Below are positions 23,999 to 31,461 of a stretch of DNA of 54,773 bases, in pieces. Origin of the DNA: Erysipelotrichaceae bacterium (lineage in GTDB: Bacteria > Bacillota_I > Bacilli_A > Erysipelotrichales > Erysipelotrichaceae). Where the stretch lies: the NCBI GenBank assembly GCA_030525525.1, contig JAUNEN010000005.1:25459-80231 (forward strand), in the 5' to 3' direction. Made by a program: the position numbers and the translations under genes. Numbering within the stretch: position 1 is the stretch's first letter; the number at the start of each line of letters is the position of its first letter. The notes beneath the pieces are model-generated. The model saw only the letters and a program-made list of their open reading frames with translations, was not told where the DNA came from and ran no database searches.

Positions 23999-25293
23999 TG
24001 AAATTTTCAATCTGCAATCTTGGCTGCAAGGTCAATGCCTACGAAGCTGAATCCGTTGCATCCCTGCTTGAGAAAAAGGGATGGGAACGGGTTGATTTTG
24101 ATGAACAGGCAGACGCTGCATTGATTTTCACATGTGCAGTCACAAATACAGCTGCTTCCAAAAGCCGCAAAATGATGCACAGAATCAAAAGAAACTTCCC
24201 GGAGTGCGCAGTCGCAATGGTCGGCTGCTATGCCCAGATTGATGACGGCATGCTGAAGGATGCCGAGATCATTGTCGGCAGCTCCCATAAAAAGGACCTT
24301 CCGCAGTATATCGATGAATATTTTGAAACAAAGAAACCGGTTCGTGTTCTTGATGATCTCAAGGATACACCGTTTGAAACATTAAGTGCGGACGGCTTTG
24401 ATTCAAGAGCCCGCGCCTATCTGAAAATCCAGGATGGCTGCAATCAGTTCTGCACCTATTGCGTAATTCCGTATGTGCGGGGCAGAGAGCGTTCCATGGC
24501 ACCTGATACAGCCGTCAAGGAAGCGGTCCGCATTTCAAAGGATTACCGTGAAATCGTACTGACCGGCATCCATACCGGCAGATACGGCCGTGAATACGGT
24601 GTGAGTCTGGCTGAGCTCATGGAACGCATTCTGAATGAAGCAGTGAATCTTGAGCGCTTAAGGATTTCTTCGATTGAGATCACGGAGATCGATGATCATC
24701 TGATTGAGCTCATGAAAACCAATAAACGCATTGCCCGCCATCTGCATATTCCGCTGCAGGCCGGCAGCGATGAGATCCTTTCAGCAATGGGAAGACCTTA
24801 TACAACGGATGAATATTTCGAAAAAATCGAAGCGATCAGAAAAGAGCTTGACGGTGTTTCCGTCTCATGCGATCTGATTACAGGATTCCCCGGCGAAACC
24901 GATGAGATGTTTGCAAGAACTCTGCAGTTTATTGAAAAATGCAGATTCTCATTCCTGCATGTCTTCCCGTATTCGCCGCGCGTGAATACGGTTGCGGCAG
25001 CCATGGATCATCAGATTTCTCCGGAAGTCAAAAAGAAACGGACTTCCGAAGCAATGCAGCTGTCGCAGAAGCTGGCTGATGAATTCAGAACGGCAAGACT
25101 CGGAAACAAAGCAGAAGTCATGTGCGAGGAAAGCGAAGACGGCTATACGAAAGGATATACTTCTGAATATATTCCCGTCAGGATCAAAGGTGTGCTGCCC
25201 CATGGTACAATGGCAGCAGTCAGGTTAAGTGAATACAGGGATCATATGATGTACGGAGAGGTGATAAACAATGAAACTGACACAATTGTTTGA
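23998..25293 (+). CDS. mtaB: tRNA N6-threonylcarbamoyladenosine(37)-methylthiotransferase MtaB
   Basis: Adds a methylthio group to t6A37 of tRNAs using two 4Fe-4S clusters. It has the MTTase N-terminal domain (CNLGCKVNAYEAE, TCAVTNTAASKSRK, VGCYAQ), the radical-SAM motif DGCNQFCTYCVIPYVRGRERS (CxxxCxxC), PLQAGSDEIL and FPGETDEMF, and a C-terminal TRAM-like part. It has 431 residues. The start at 23998 has GGAAGGAG upstream and shares a base with the rsmE stop. NLGCKVN rather than TYGCQMN points to MtaB instead of MiaB or RimO. Confidence 0.92.
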   Translation: MKFSICNLGCKVNAYEAESVASLLEKKGWERVDFDEQADAALIFTCAVTNTAASKSRKMMHRIKRNFPECAVAMVGCYAQIDDGMLKDAEIIVGSSHKKDLPQYIDEYFETKKPVRVLDDLKDTPFETLSADGFDSRARAYLKIQDGCNQFCTYCVIPYVRGRERSMAPDTAVKEAVRISKDYREIVLTGIHTGRYGREYGVSLAELMERILNEAVNLERLRISSIEITEIDDHLIELMKTNKRIARHLHIPLQAGSDEILSAMGRPYTTDEYFEKIEAIRKELDGVSVSCDLITGFPGETDEMFARTLQFIEKCRFSFLHVFPYSPRVNTVAAAMDHQISPEVKKKRTSEAMQLSQKLADEFRTARLGNKAEVMCEESEDGYTKGYTSEYIPVRIKGVLPHGTMAAVRLSEYRDHMMYGEVINNETDTIV

Positions 25294-26737
25294 AAATGTG
25301 CCTGATATCGAAATCAAAAGTCTGATGTCGGACAGCCGCAAGCGGAAGAAGGATTCCATCTTCTTCTGTCTGAAAGGCATGATGTTTGACGGCCACAAGT
25401 TCGTCGAACAGGCAATCGCCAACGGGGCAAGGGTCATCGTCCATTCCGAGCCGATTGAGGATATGCATCCGGATGTGACATATATCCGTGTCAAGGATGT
25501 TCTCGGCGTCTTCAACAAAGTTGCGGATGCTTTCTACGGATATCCGAGCCATAAGCTGCTGATGTTTGCCGTGACCGGTACAAACGGAAAATCATCAATC
25601 GCCTGCATCATCCGCGATATCATGAATGAATTCCATCCGACCGGTTATATCGGAACGATTGCGATCGAATACGGCAGCGTCAAACTGCCGCCGCTGTTGA
25701 CAACACCGGACATCGATGATCTGCACGGAATCCTGCACGAGATGGTGGATGCCGGTATGGAATGCTGCGCACTTGAAGCCAGTTCGATCGGCATTGAACA
25801 AAGACGTGTTGACGCAATTGATTTTGATGTTGCTGTCTTCACCAATCTGACCCATGATCATCTGGATTACCATGGAACAATGACCAACTACTTCTTGGCA
25901 AAGAAGCAGCTGTTTGACAGACTGAAGCCGGAAGCTGTTGCAATTGTCAATGCCGATGATCCTTACGGCAGGAAGATCGTTGAAGACTGTCCGTGCCGTG
26001 TGGTGACATATGGTATCGATCATGAAGCTGATTACCGTGTTACCAAATATCAGCTGATGAAGGACAAGACACGCTTCACGCTGAAGATTGCAAACATGGA
26101 ATATGAGCTGGAAACAAACCTGGTTGCCCGCTTCAATATCTCAAACCTGCTGGCAGCGATTGCTGCGCTTCATGTCAAGGGAATCTCCATTACCCAGATG
26201 ATGCCGCACATCCGCGATCTCAATCAGATCGAAGGACGCATGCAGAGAATCAATGACGGCCAGCCGTTCAATATCATCGTTGACTTTGCACATACTCCCG
26301 ACGGAATCGAGAAGGTCTGCCAGTATGCCAGTGCAATTACGCCGAAGGGAAAGAGAATCATTGCCTTAACCGGAAGCGCCGGCAAGCGCGATACTGAAAA
26401 AAGACCTGTATTCGGACAGATTCTCGACAAATATTGCGATATGATTATTCTGACAGAAGATGATCCCCGCAATGAGAAGCCAAGAGATATTGCCATGGAG
26501 ATCGCAGCCGGCATCAAAAAGACGCCGTATATCATCATTGAAGACCGCTATGACGCAATCCGTCAGGCAGTCGAACTGGCTGATCCCAATGACACAATCA
26601 TCATTCTCGGCAAAGGTGATGAAAAATTCATCTACCGTGAATTCGGCAGAGAGCCGTATGAAGGGGATGACACCATTGTCCATGAAACTCTGAAAAAATA
26701 CTATTTCAGCACAGGAGGAGATTATGAAGAGCAGTAA
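25271..26737 (+). CDS. murE: UDP-N-acetylmuramoyl-tripeptide synthetase (MurE)
   Basis: Adds the third amino acid of the peptidoglycan stem peptide. It has N-terminal [16 protein letters not shown], the ATP loop [20 protein letters not shown], the region of the carbamylated lysine [28 protein letters not shown], and [11 protein letters not shown]. The amino-acid recognition position, DNPR in diaminopimelate enzymes, reads EDDPRNE, so whether it adds diaminopimelate, lysine or another residue is not settled. It has 488 residues. It starts 23 nt inside mtaB with GGAGAGG upstream and overlaps deoC by 14 nt. Confidence 0.92.
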   Translation: MKLTQLFENVPDIEIKSLMSDSRKRKKDSIFFCLKGMMFDGHKFVEQAIANGARVIVHSEPIEDMHPDVTYIRVKDVLGVFNKVADAFYGYPSHKLLMFAVTGTNGKSSIACIIRDIMNEFHPTGYIGTIAIEYGSVKLPPLLTTPDIDDLHGILHEMVDAGMECCALEASSIGIEQRRVDAIDFDVAVFTNLTHDHLDYHGTMTNYFLAKKQLFDRLKPEAVAIVNADDPYGRKIVEDCPCRVVTYGIDHEADYRVTKYQLMKDKTRFTLKIANMEYELETNLVARFNISNLLAAIAALHVKGISITQMMPHIRDLNQIEGRMQRINDGQPFNIIVDFAHTPDGIEKVCQYASAITPKGKRIIALTGSAGKRDTEKRPVFGQILDKYCDMIILTEDDPRNEKPRDIAMEIAAGIKKTPYIIIEDRYDAIRQAVELADPNDTIIILGKGDEKFIYREFGREPYEGDDTIVHETLKKYYFSTGGDYEEQ

Positions 26738-27359
26738 GTACATCGACCACACCCAGCTTAAGCCGGATGCGACAGAAGAAAAGATTATCGCTTTATGCAA
26801 AGAGGCTGCCGAATACGACTTTGCTTCTGTATGCGTCAATCCATGCTGGATTCCGCTCTGCCGTGAGCAGTTAAAGGGAACAGATGTCAAAACATGTACA
26901 GTGATCGGGTTCCCGCTCGGCGCAATGAGCACAAATGCAAAAGTCTTTGAAACAAAAGATGCGATCGAAGCAGGGGCTGAAGAGATTGACATGGTGATTA
27001 ATGTCGGCAAGCTCAAGGACGGCGATGATGCATATGTCACAGAAGAAATCAGACAGATTAAAGAGGCCTGCGGAGACCTGATTCTCAAGGTCATCATCGA
27101 GGCATGCCTGTTAAGCGATGAAGAAAAGGTCCGCGCATGCAAGGATGCCGAAAAGGCAGGAGCTGACTTTGTCAAGACAAGCACCGGCTTCTCAACCGGC
27201 GGCGCAACCGTGGAAGATGTGAAGCTTATGAGAGCCAGTGTTTCCGAAGCTGTCAAAGTCAAGGCAGCCGGCGGAATCCGCGACAAGGAAACATTTGAAA
27301 AGATGATCGCAGCAGGTGCTGAAAGAATCGGCACCAGCTCCGGCGCAAAGCTGATCTGA
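26724..27359 (+). CDS. deoC: Deoxyribose-phosphate aldolase
   Basis: Cleaves 2-deoxyribose-5-phosphate to glyceraldehyde-3-phosphate and acetaldehyde. It begins [12 protein letters not shown], continues with [20 protein letters not shown] and [12 protein letters not shown], has the Schiff-base lysine in [15 protein letters not shown], and the second lysine in VKAAGGIRD. It has 211 residues, normal. AGGAGGAG lies 4 nt before the ATG. The 14-nt overlap with murE is odd because the two pathways are unrelated. Confidence 0.96.
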   Translation: MKSSKYIDHTQLKPDATEEKIIALCKEAAEYDFASVCVNPCWIPLCREQLKGTDVKTCTVIGFPLGAMSTNAKVFETKDAIEAGAEEIDMVINVGKLKDGDDAYVTEEIRQIKEACGDLILKVIIEACLLSDEEKVRACKDAEKAGADFVKTSTGFSTGGATVEDVKLMRASVSEAVKVKAAGGIRDKETFEKMIAAGAERIGTSSGAKLI

Positions 27360-27373
27360 ACTCTAAAAACAAA

Positions 27374-27402
27374 TTGATTTTTACAGATTGCTTTGCTATG
27401 AT
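27374..27402 (+). promoter_or_regulatory. rpsU promoter
   Basis: TTGATT (27374-27379), 17-nt spacer, TATGAT (27397-27402), about 35 nt upstream of the rpsU start. Confidence 0.65.
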
Positions 27403-27437
27403 TACTCGTGCTTGTGAGATGAGAGGAGGTGACACAG

Positions 27438-27620
27438 ATGTCAAGAGTTGTGGTCAGAGAAAACGAAAGTTTTGATGATGCATTACGCCGTTTCAAACGT
27501 ACAGTATCCCGCAACGGAATCCTCATGGAAGTCCGCAAGAGAGAGTACTACGTCAAGCCGGGAGTCGCCAGAAGACTGAAGGCTGAAGCAGCACGCAGAT
27601 CCAAGAAAAAGGCCAGATAA
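27438..27620 (+). CDS. rpsU: 30S ribosomal protein S21
   Basis: Small-subunit protein involved in initiation. The sequence [20 protein letters not shown] continues with [20 protein letters not shown], the S21 signature, and ends in a Lys/Arg tail. It has 60 residues. ATG 27438 follows GAGGAGGTG; an in-frame codon 9 nt earlier lies in that site. It has its own promoter and terminator. Confidence 0.97.
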   Translation: MSRVVVRENESFDDALRRFKRTVSRNGILMEVRKREYYVKPGVARRLKAEAARRSKKKAR

Positions 27621-27627
27621 AGCAAAG

Positions 27628-27661
27628 CGCACGGAATGGAGTTCCGTGCGTTTCTTTTTTT
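27628..27661 (+). terminator. rpsU terminator
   Basis: CGCACGGAA (27628-27636), loop TGGAG, TTCCGTGCG (27642-27650), then TTTCTTTTTTT. It lies between converging rpsU and the RpiR-type gene. Confidence 0.92.
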
Positions 27662-27665
27662 GTTC

Positions 27666-28427
27666 TTATTTCTGATAGAGGAATGAATACTCTTCAGCAA
27701 TCAGAGAAGCAGCCATCAGAAGTGTATAGGGATGAGCTTCCCGTTTTCCGTCCGATTCAAATGTGAGTGTGCGGTTGACAAACCACGGGACAACCTTGGT
27801 GCCTCCGGCAATCATCCAGATCTTCGGCAGAAGCAGATGCTTTTCCTTTTCACGGAAGGTGTGAGAGGTAAAGTAGGAACCGGTATAGGAGAAGATCAGA
27901 ATCAGATCATCTTTTCCGGCTCTTGAAATTGTATCGATCTGTTCTTTGTAGGCTGTATTTGTCAGGATGATTTTTCCGGCCATCGAAAGATCCGTCTGCA
28001 GGGATACGGCTGCGCTTTGTGCTTTGAGAAGACCGAATGCATAGACATTCTGATAAGAATGAATGTCTTCACAGAGTTCATGAACTGCATTCATATCAAT
28101 CGAATGCACGGTTTTTGACAGTGAATCCGTAATGTATGCAAGCAGATCTTCATTCCTGTTTTCACCCGTGAATGAATGATTCATTGAAAAATCTGCTTCC
28201 GAAAGCAATGCCCTCAGTTCGCTGAAATCCGTCAATCCGATTTCCCTGACAAATCTTGAAACAGATCCTGTTCCCACATAGCATGCTTCGGCAAGATCCT
28301 TAATTCCCATATGGACCGCCTCTTCACGGTGGGTGAGGATATATGAAGCAATCAGATGATTGGTTGAATTGCTTTTTTCAGATGCCATTGTGCTGAGCAG
28401 CACAACCGGGAGTTTGTCATAAATCAT
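27666..28427 (-). CDS. RpiR-family transcriptional regulator (HTH plus SIS domain)
   Basis: DNA-binding regulator of the sugar-phosphate-sensing RpiR type. The N-terminal HTH_6 region (about residues 15-80) has IASYILTHREEAV, IKDLAEACYVGTGSVSRFVREIG. The C-terminal SIS-like domain (about 110-250) has VYAFGLLKAQSAAVSLQTDL and DDLILIFSYTGSYFTS, a weak match to the usual ISYSG loop, so the bound ligand may differ. It has 253 residues. TATAAT on the minus strand (28455-28450) and AAGAGAA upstream of ATG support the start. Regulated genes unknown; the minus-strand neighbours are the DJ-1 proteins. Confidence 0.85.
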   Translation of the reverse strand: MIYDKLPVVLLSTMASEKSNSTNHLIASYILTHREEAVHMGIKDLAEACYVGTGSVSRFVREIGLTDFSELRALLSEADFSMNHSFTGENRNEDLLAYITDSLSKTVHSIDMNAVHELCEDIHSYQNVYAFGLLKAQSAAVSLQTDLSMAGKIILTNTAYKEQIDTISRAGKDDLILIFSYTGSYFTSHTFREKEKHLLLPKIWMIAGGTKVVPWFVNRTLTFESDGKREAHPYTLLMAASLIAEEYSFLYQK

Positions 28428-28469
28428 AAGCTGTTCTCTTTTCAGCTTAATTATAAAGATTCTGAATGA

Positions 28470-29039
28470 TTAATGATATGCTCTTCCGCCGGCTTCCCGA
28501 TAAAGAAGGCGGCTTTCAATTTTGGCAGGATCGATGCCGAGAACTTCCAGGATTTTAAATGCAAAGGGAAGCGGTGTGGCAGGTCCCTGGGAAGTGATCA
28601 CATTCTGATCATAGACTGTGAGCTCATTGACAAAATCTGCACTGACAAGCTTTGCTTCATAGCCTGTATAGCCGGTTGCTTTTTTGCCTTTGAGCACGCC
28701 TGCTTCTTCAAGCACAACCGTACCGGAGCACATGCCCCCAATCAGCTTTCCGTTTTCATTGAACCATCTGAGTGTATTCATGAATTCTTCATCAGCGATG
28801 AATTTTGCGGCACATGTACGACCGCCGGGAACGATGATGATGTCATAATCCTTCACTGCTTCAGAAAAGCGCTCATCGCTTTTCACAGTGATATTCTGCA
28901 TTCCTTTGACATAAGGATCATCCTGAAAGCGGAATGTACGTGCATCGACACCTCCGCGTTTAAGGATATCGACAATCTGGATTGTTTCACTTTCTTCAAA
29001 GCCGTCGATCATCATAACGGCTGCTTTTAATGTACTCAT
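28470..29039 (-). CDS. DJ-1/PfpI family protein, copy 1
   Basis: Member of the DJ-1/PfpI/ThiJ superfamily. It has AAVMMIDGFEESETIQIVDIL, DIIIVPGGRTCAAKFIADEE, and the nucleophile-elbow cysteine in IGGMCSGTVVLEEAG, followed by TGYTGYEAKL and VITSQGPATPLPFAFKI. The precise reaction of such proteins (protease, glyoxalase/deglycase or chaperone) cannot be told from the sequence. It has 189 residues. Of three overlapping ATGs, 29039 has the best spacing (7 nt) from AAGGAGG. Its start shares a base with the stop of copy 2. Confidence 0.88.
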   Translation of the reverse strand: MSTLKAAVMMIDGFEESETIQIVDILKRGGVDARTFRFQDDPYVKGMQNITVKSDERFSEAVKDYDIIIVPGGRTCAAKFIADEEFMNTLRWFNENGKLIGGMCSGTVVLEEAGVLKGKKATGYTGYEAKLVSADFVNELTVYDQNVITSQGPATPLPFAFKILEVLGIDPAKIESRLLYREAGGRAYH

Positions 29040-29599
29040 CATTCATCCTCCTTCACATCAAATGCATTGAAATAGATCATTCTCTTTTTGACACAGAGAC
29101 TGTCTGCGCCGAGTGCATCGGCGATCTTATAGGCAAATGCATAGGAAAGGGCAGGGCCTTTGGCAGTGATGAGATTGCCGTCAGAAACCATCTTCTCACT
29201 GACGCAGTTTCCGTGTCTGCATTCTCCTGCCACGGTCGGATAGCATGTATATGTCTTTCCTTCCAGAAGTCCGAACGTTTCCAGTGCAGTCGGTGCTGCA
29301 CAGATTGCGGCAATCAGTTTTCCTTCGTCATTTCTCTTTGTGAGGATTCTTCTTAACAGTTCGCTTTCCTTCATTGCATCAACTCCGCCATATCCGCCCG
29401 GCAGAATCACGACATCCGGATCGCTTTCTTCACTCAATACTTCATCGCAGCGTATGACAATATCATGCGCGCCTTTGATTTCTTCTTTGCCAAGACCCGT
29501 TGCTTTGACATCAATCTCACATCTTCTCAGAATGTCGATGATTGTCAGAGCTTCGCCTTCTTCACAGCCTTCAGCCAGTATCACTGATGCAGTTCTCAT
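29039..29599 (-). CDS. DJ-1/PfpI family protein, copy 2
   Basis: Paralogue of its neighbour with ASVILAEGCEEGEALTIIDI, DVVILPGGYGGVDAMKES, the nucleophile cysteine in IAAICAAPTALETFG and ITAKGPALSYAFAYKI. The CAAPTAL elbow is nearer to classical DJ-1 than the CSGTVVL of copy 1. It has 186 residues. The frame is open to 29686, but ATG 29599 has GGAGG 9 nt before it and gives the family start MRTASVILAEG. It is transcribed first and coupled to copy 1 by TGATG. Redox or glycation protection is the usual inference. Confidence 0.88.
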   Translation of the reverse strand: MRTASVILAEGCEEGEALTIIDILRRCEIDVKATGLGKEEIKGAHDIVIRCDEVLSEESDPDVVILPGGYGGVDAMKESELLRRILTKRNDEGKLIAAICAAPTALETFGLLEGKTYTCYPTVAGECRHGNCVSEKMVSDGNLITAKGPALSYAFAYKIADALGADSLCVKKRMIYFNAFDVKEDE

Positions 29600-29651
29600 A
29601 TGTTTTTTCCTCCGCTTTTCTGATATAAACTTAATGGAAAAACGAAACAGC

Positions 29652-29677
29652 TTCCAGTGTTTTCCAGAATCTGGAAA
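29652..29677. promoter_or_regulatory. Palindromic candidate operator between divergent genes
   Basis: TTTCCAG-AAT-CTGGAAA (29661-29677) is a perfect 7+3+7 palindrome. A third half-site TTCCAG lies at 29652-29657, exactly 10 nt (one helical turn) from the TTCCAG at 29662. It lies between the DJ-1 pair (minus) and the YoaK-like gene (plus), 53 nt before the former's start. Confidence 0.5.
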
Positions 29678-29733
29678 TTGATTCAAAAGAAACTGTTGTG
29701 TGTCATAAACTGTTAAGGAAAGAGGTGGGATTT

Positions 29734-30408
29734 ATGGCTGTGATCAAAGGAAGTACAAGACTTGAGACTGCGGTTCTCCTGACACTTTGCGGAGGATATC
29801 TTGACGCTTATACATATTCAGTCAGGGGAGGTGTATTCGCCAATGCGCAGACCGGCAATATCATCAAGCTCGGCATTCAGATCGTTAACGGCGACTTGTC
29901 TGCCTGCATCCGCTATCTGATTCCGATCGGTGCATTTATACTTGGTGTCATCATTGCAATAGCGATCAGGCTCTATATGGAAAAGAATGATCTTCATGTG
30001 ATCAGAAGGGGCGTGTTACTGACTGAAATGGCGGCACTTGCGGTAGTCAGCTTCATTCCGGAAGCAGAAGAATATAATCTGCTTGCCAATACGCTTGTAT
30101 CGTTTGCCTGTGCCATGCAGATGGAGGCTTTCGGCAGCTTTGTCAACCAACCGATCGCAACGACCGTCTCAACTGGCAATCTGCGCAAACTCGTCGAGTA
30201 TCTTGTGAAGGGGTTTTATGAAAAAGATAAAGAAGCATTTAAAATTGCCGGAATCTATTTCCTGATCGTTTCACTGTTTATACTCGGTGTCATTTTCGGA
30301 ACGCTCTGTTCGGACTATATGGGAATTCATTCTGTCTGGATTGTCATCATCATGATGTTTATGGCCTTTATCGTGATCACAACAAAAATGAAGATTACAA
30401 ATGATTAG
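29734..30408 (+). CDS. YoaK/DUF1275 family membrane protein
   Basis: Integral membrane protein of unknown function. The family start TRLETAVLLTLCGGYLDAYTY is clear, followed by VFANAQTGNIIKLGI (the conserved TGN), FACAMQMEAFGSF and TTVSTGNLRKL (second TGN). About six hydrophobic segments, 224 residues, typical. The frame is open to 29698, but ATG 29734 has GAGGTGGG upstream. The stop overlaps the -35 of the following gene's promoter. Confidence 0.85.
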   Translation: MAVIKGSTRLETAVLLTLCGGYLDAYTYSVRGGVFANAQTGNIIKLGIQIVNGDLSACIRYLIPIGAFILGVIIAIAIRLYMEKNDLHVIRRGVLLTEMAALAVVSFIPEAEEYNLLANTLVSFACAMQMEAFGSFVNQPIATTVSTGNLRKLVEYLVKGFYEKDKEAFKIAGIYFLIVSLFILGVIFGTLCSDYMGIHSVWIVIIMMFMAFIVITTKMKITND

Positions 30409-30409
30409 T

Positions 30410-30437
30410 TTGCACAAACGCCGTTTTTACCTATAAT
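30410..30437 (+). promoter_or_regulatory. Promoter of the cell-surface locus
   Basis: TTGCAC (30410-30415), 16 nt, TATAAT (30432-30437), ahead of the AGGAGGG ribosome binding site of the lipoprotein gene. Confidence 0.7.
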
Positions 30438-30458
30438 ATAAATTTAGGAGGGTGCCCC

Positions 30459-31451
30459 TTGAAACAGATGAAGAGATTCAGAAATGGTATTCTGATCATA
30501 TTTCTGATCATAACAGCTGTTCAGAGTGGATGTATCTTCCGAAAACCTCTGACTGAAGACAAAACAGAAGAGAGTTCCCTGCCTGAGGTAACAGAACCCG
30601 TCACAACTGAAGATCCGGCAGATACCGGGACATTCGGTGTTCGCGCTGCACTGAAGAGTCATGAAGTATACCGTCTGGATGATCTCAGCTTCACGTTTGT
30701 GATTGCAGTTTTTGATATCCACGCACCGGCAGGGGAAACAATTACCCTGGATCATTTCCATACGGATGAAGGAATTTATCTTGACCGTATTCAGGAATAT
30801 GAAACAGAACTTGAAGAACATTCGTACTATCCCGGCAGAAAGAATGTGATGTTTTCACTTGTCTCTGCAAAGGAAGATTACGAAGCAGCACTTCTGATTC
30901 CTGTCGCTGACAAAGCAAAAAAGAGCCTGACACTCATCTGTGATCTGGAAGGAATCGGAGACTTCACGATTGATCTGGAAAAGAACGTCATCACCGACGG
31001 CTCTTCTCTTTATGCTGAGAAGGGCAAGACTGAAGTCATCAGCGATGATGAAACATACAGTCTGATCGTGAATGATGCTCTGGAGATTACCGACGAACTG
31101 TTCTACATGACGGATGGCGAAGGAAACCGGATTGACTATACGATTCCTTCGGCAGTCAGGGTATATGCATTTGAGATCGAAGCACGCCGTCTCGGTGATG
31201 ATTCAGTCGTCATTTCCGATGCGCTTTTCATACCGGAAGGCTATGAAGAAGGGTATCATGCAATGAACGGTGCCATTCGGTCGATGAAAGAATCAAATAT
31301 GATCGGACGCTCAATTCAAAAGGAAGACAGGGGATTCCTGTTTTTCGAAGTGTACGGACCTGAATACAGTCCCGTCACTTACAATGGCGTCCTTTATCTT
31401 TTTCTGGAAGGTAAGGACGAACCTTTAAGCATTCAAGTGAATCTGAATTGA
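30459..31451 (+). CDS. Predicted lipoprotein of unknown function
   Basis: Not recognised. 330 residues with an N-terminal hydrophobic signal (FRNGILIIFLIITAVQSGC) and a lipobox-like end at Cys25 that has Gln instead of Leu at -3. A Thr/Glu/Pro-rich spacer (about 30-60) follows, then a soluble domain with many beta-type stretches. The start is TTG 30459, 6 nt after AGGAGGG; the in-frame ATG at 30468 is 15 nt away. It is first in a unit with the glucosaminidase (10-nt gap) and the PASTA protein, so an envelope role is likely. Confidence 0.6.
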   Translation: MKQMKRFRNGILIIFLIITAVQSGCIFRKPLTEDKTEESSLPEVTEPVTTEDPADTGTFGVRAALKSHEVYRLDDLSFTFVIAVFDIHAPAGETITLDHFHTDEGIYLDRIQEYETELEEHSYYPGRKNVMFSLVSAKEDYEAALLIPVADKAKKSLTLICDLEGIGDFTIDLEKNVITDGSSLYAEKGKTEVISDDETYSLIVNDALEITDELFYMTDGEGNRIDYTIPSAVRVYAFEIEARRLGDDSVVISDALFIPEGYEEGYHAMNGAIRSMKESNMIGRSIQKEDRGFLFFEVYGPEYSPVTYNGVLYLFLEGKDEPLSIQVNLN

Positions 31452-31461
31452 GGACAATACT

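Noticed and set aside
26366-27538. 390-codon minus-strand open frame opposite murE-deoC-rpsU
   Set aside because: Three strongly conserved plus-strand genes cover it; its Ser/Ala/Phe-rich composition is that of a reverse-frame shadow and no ribosome binding site was seen.
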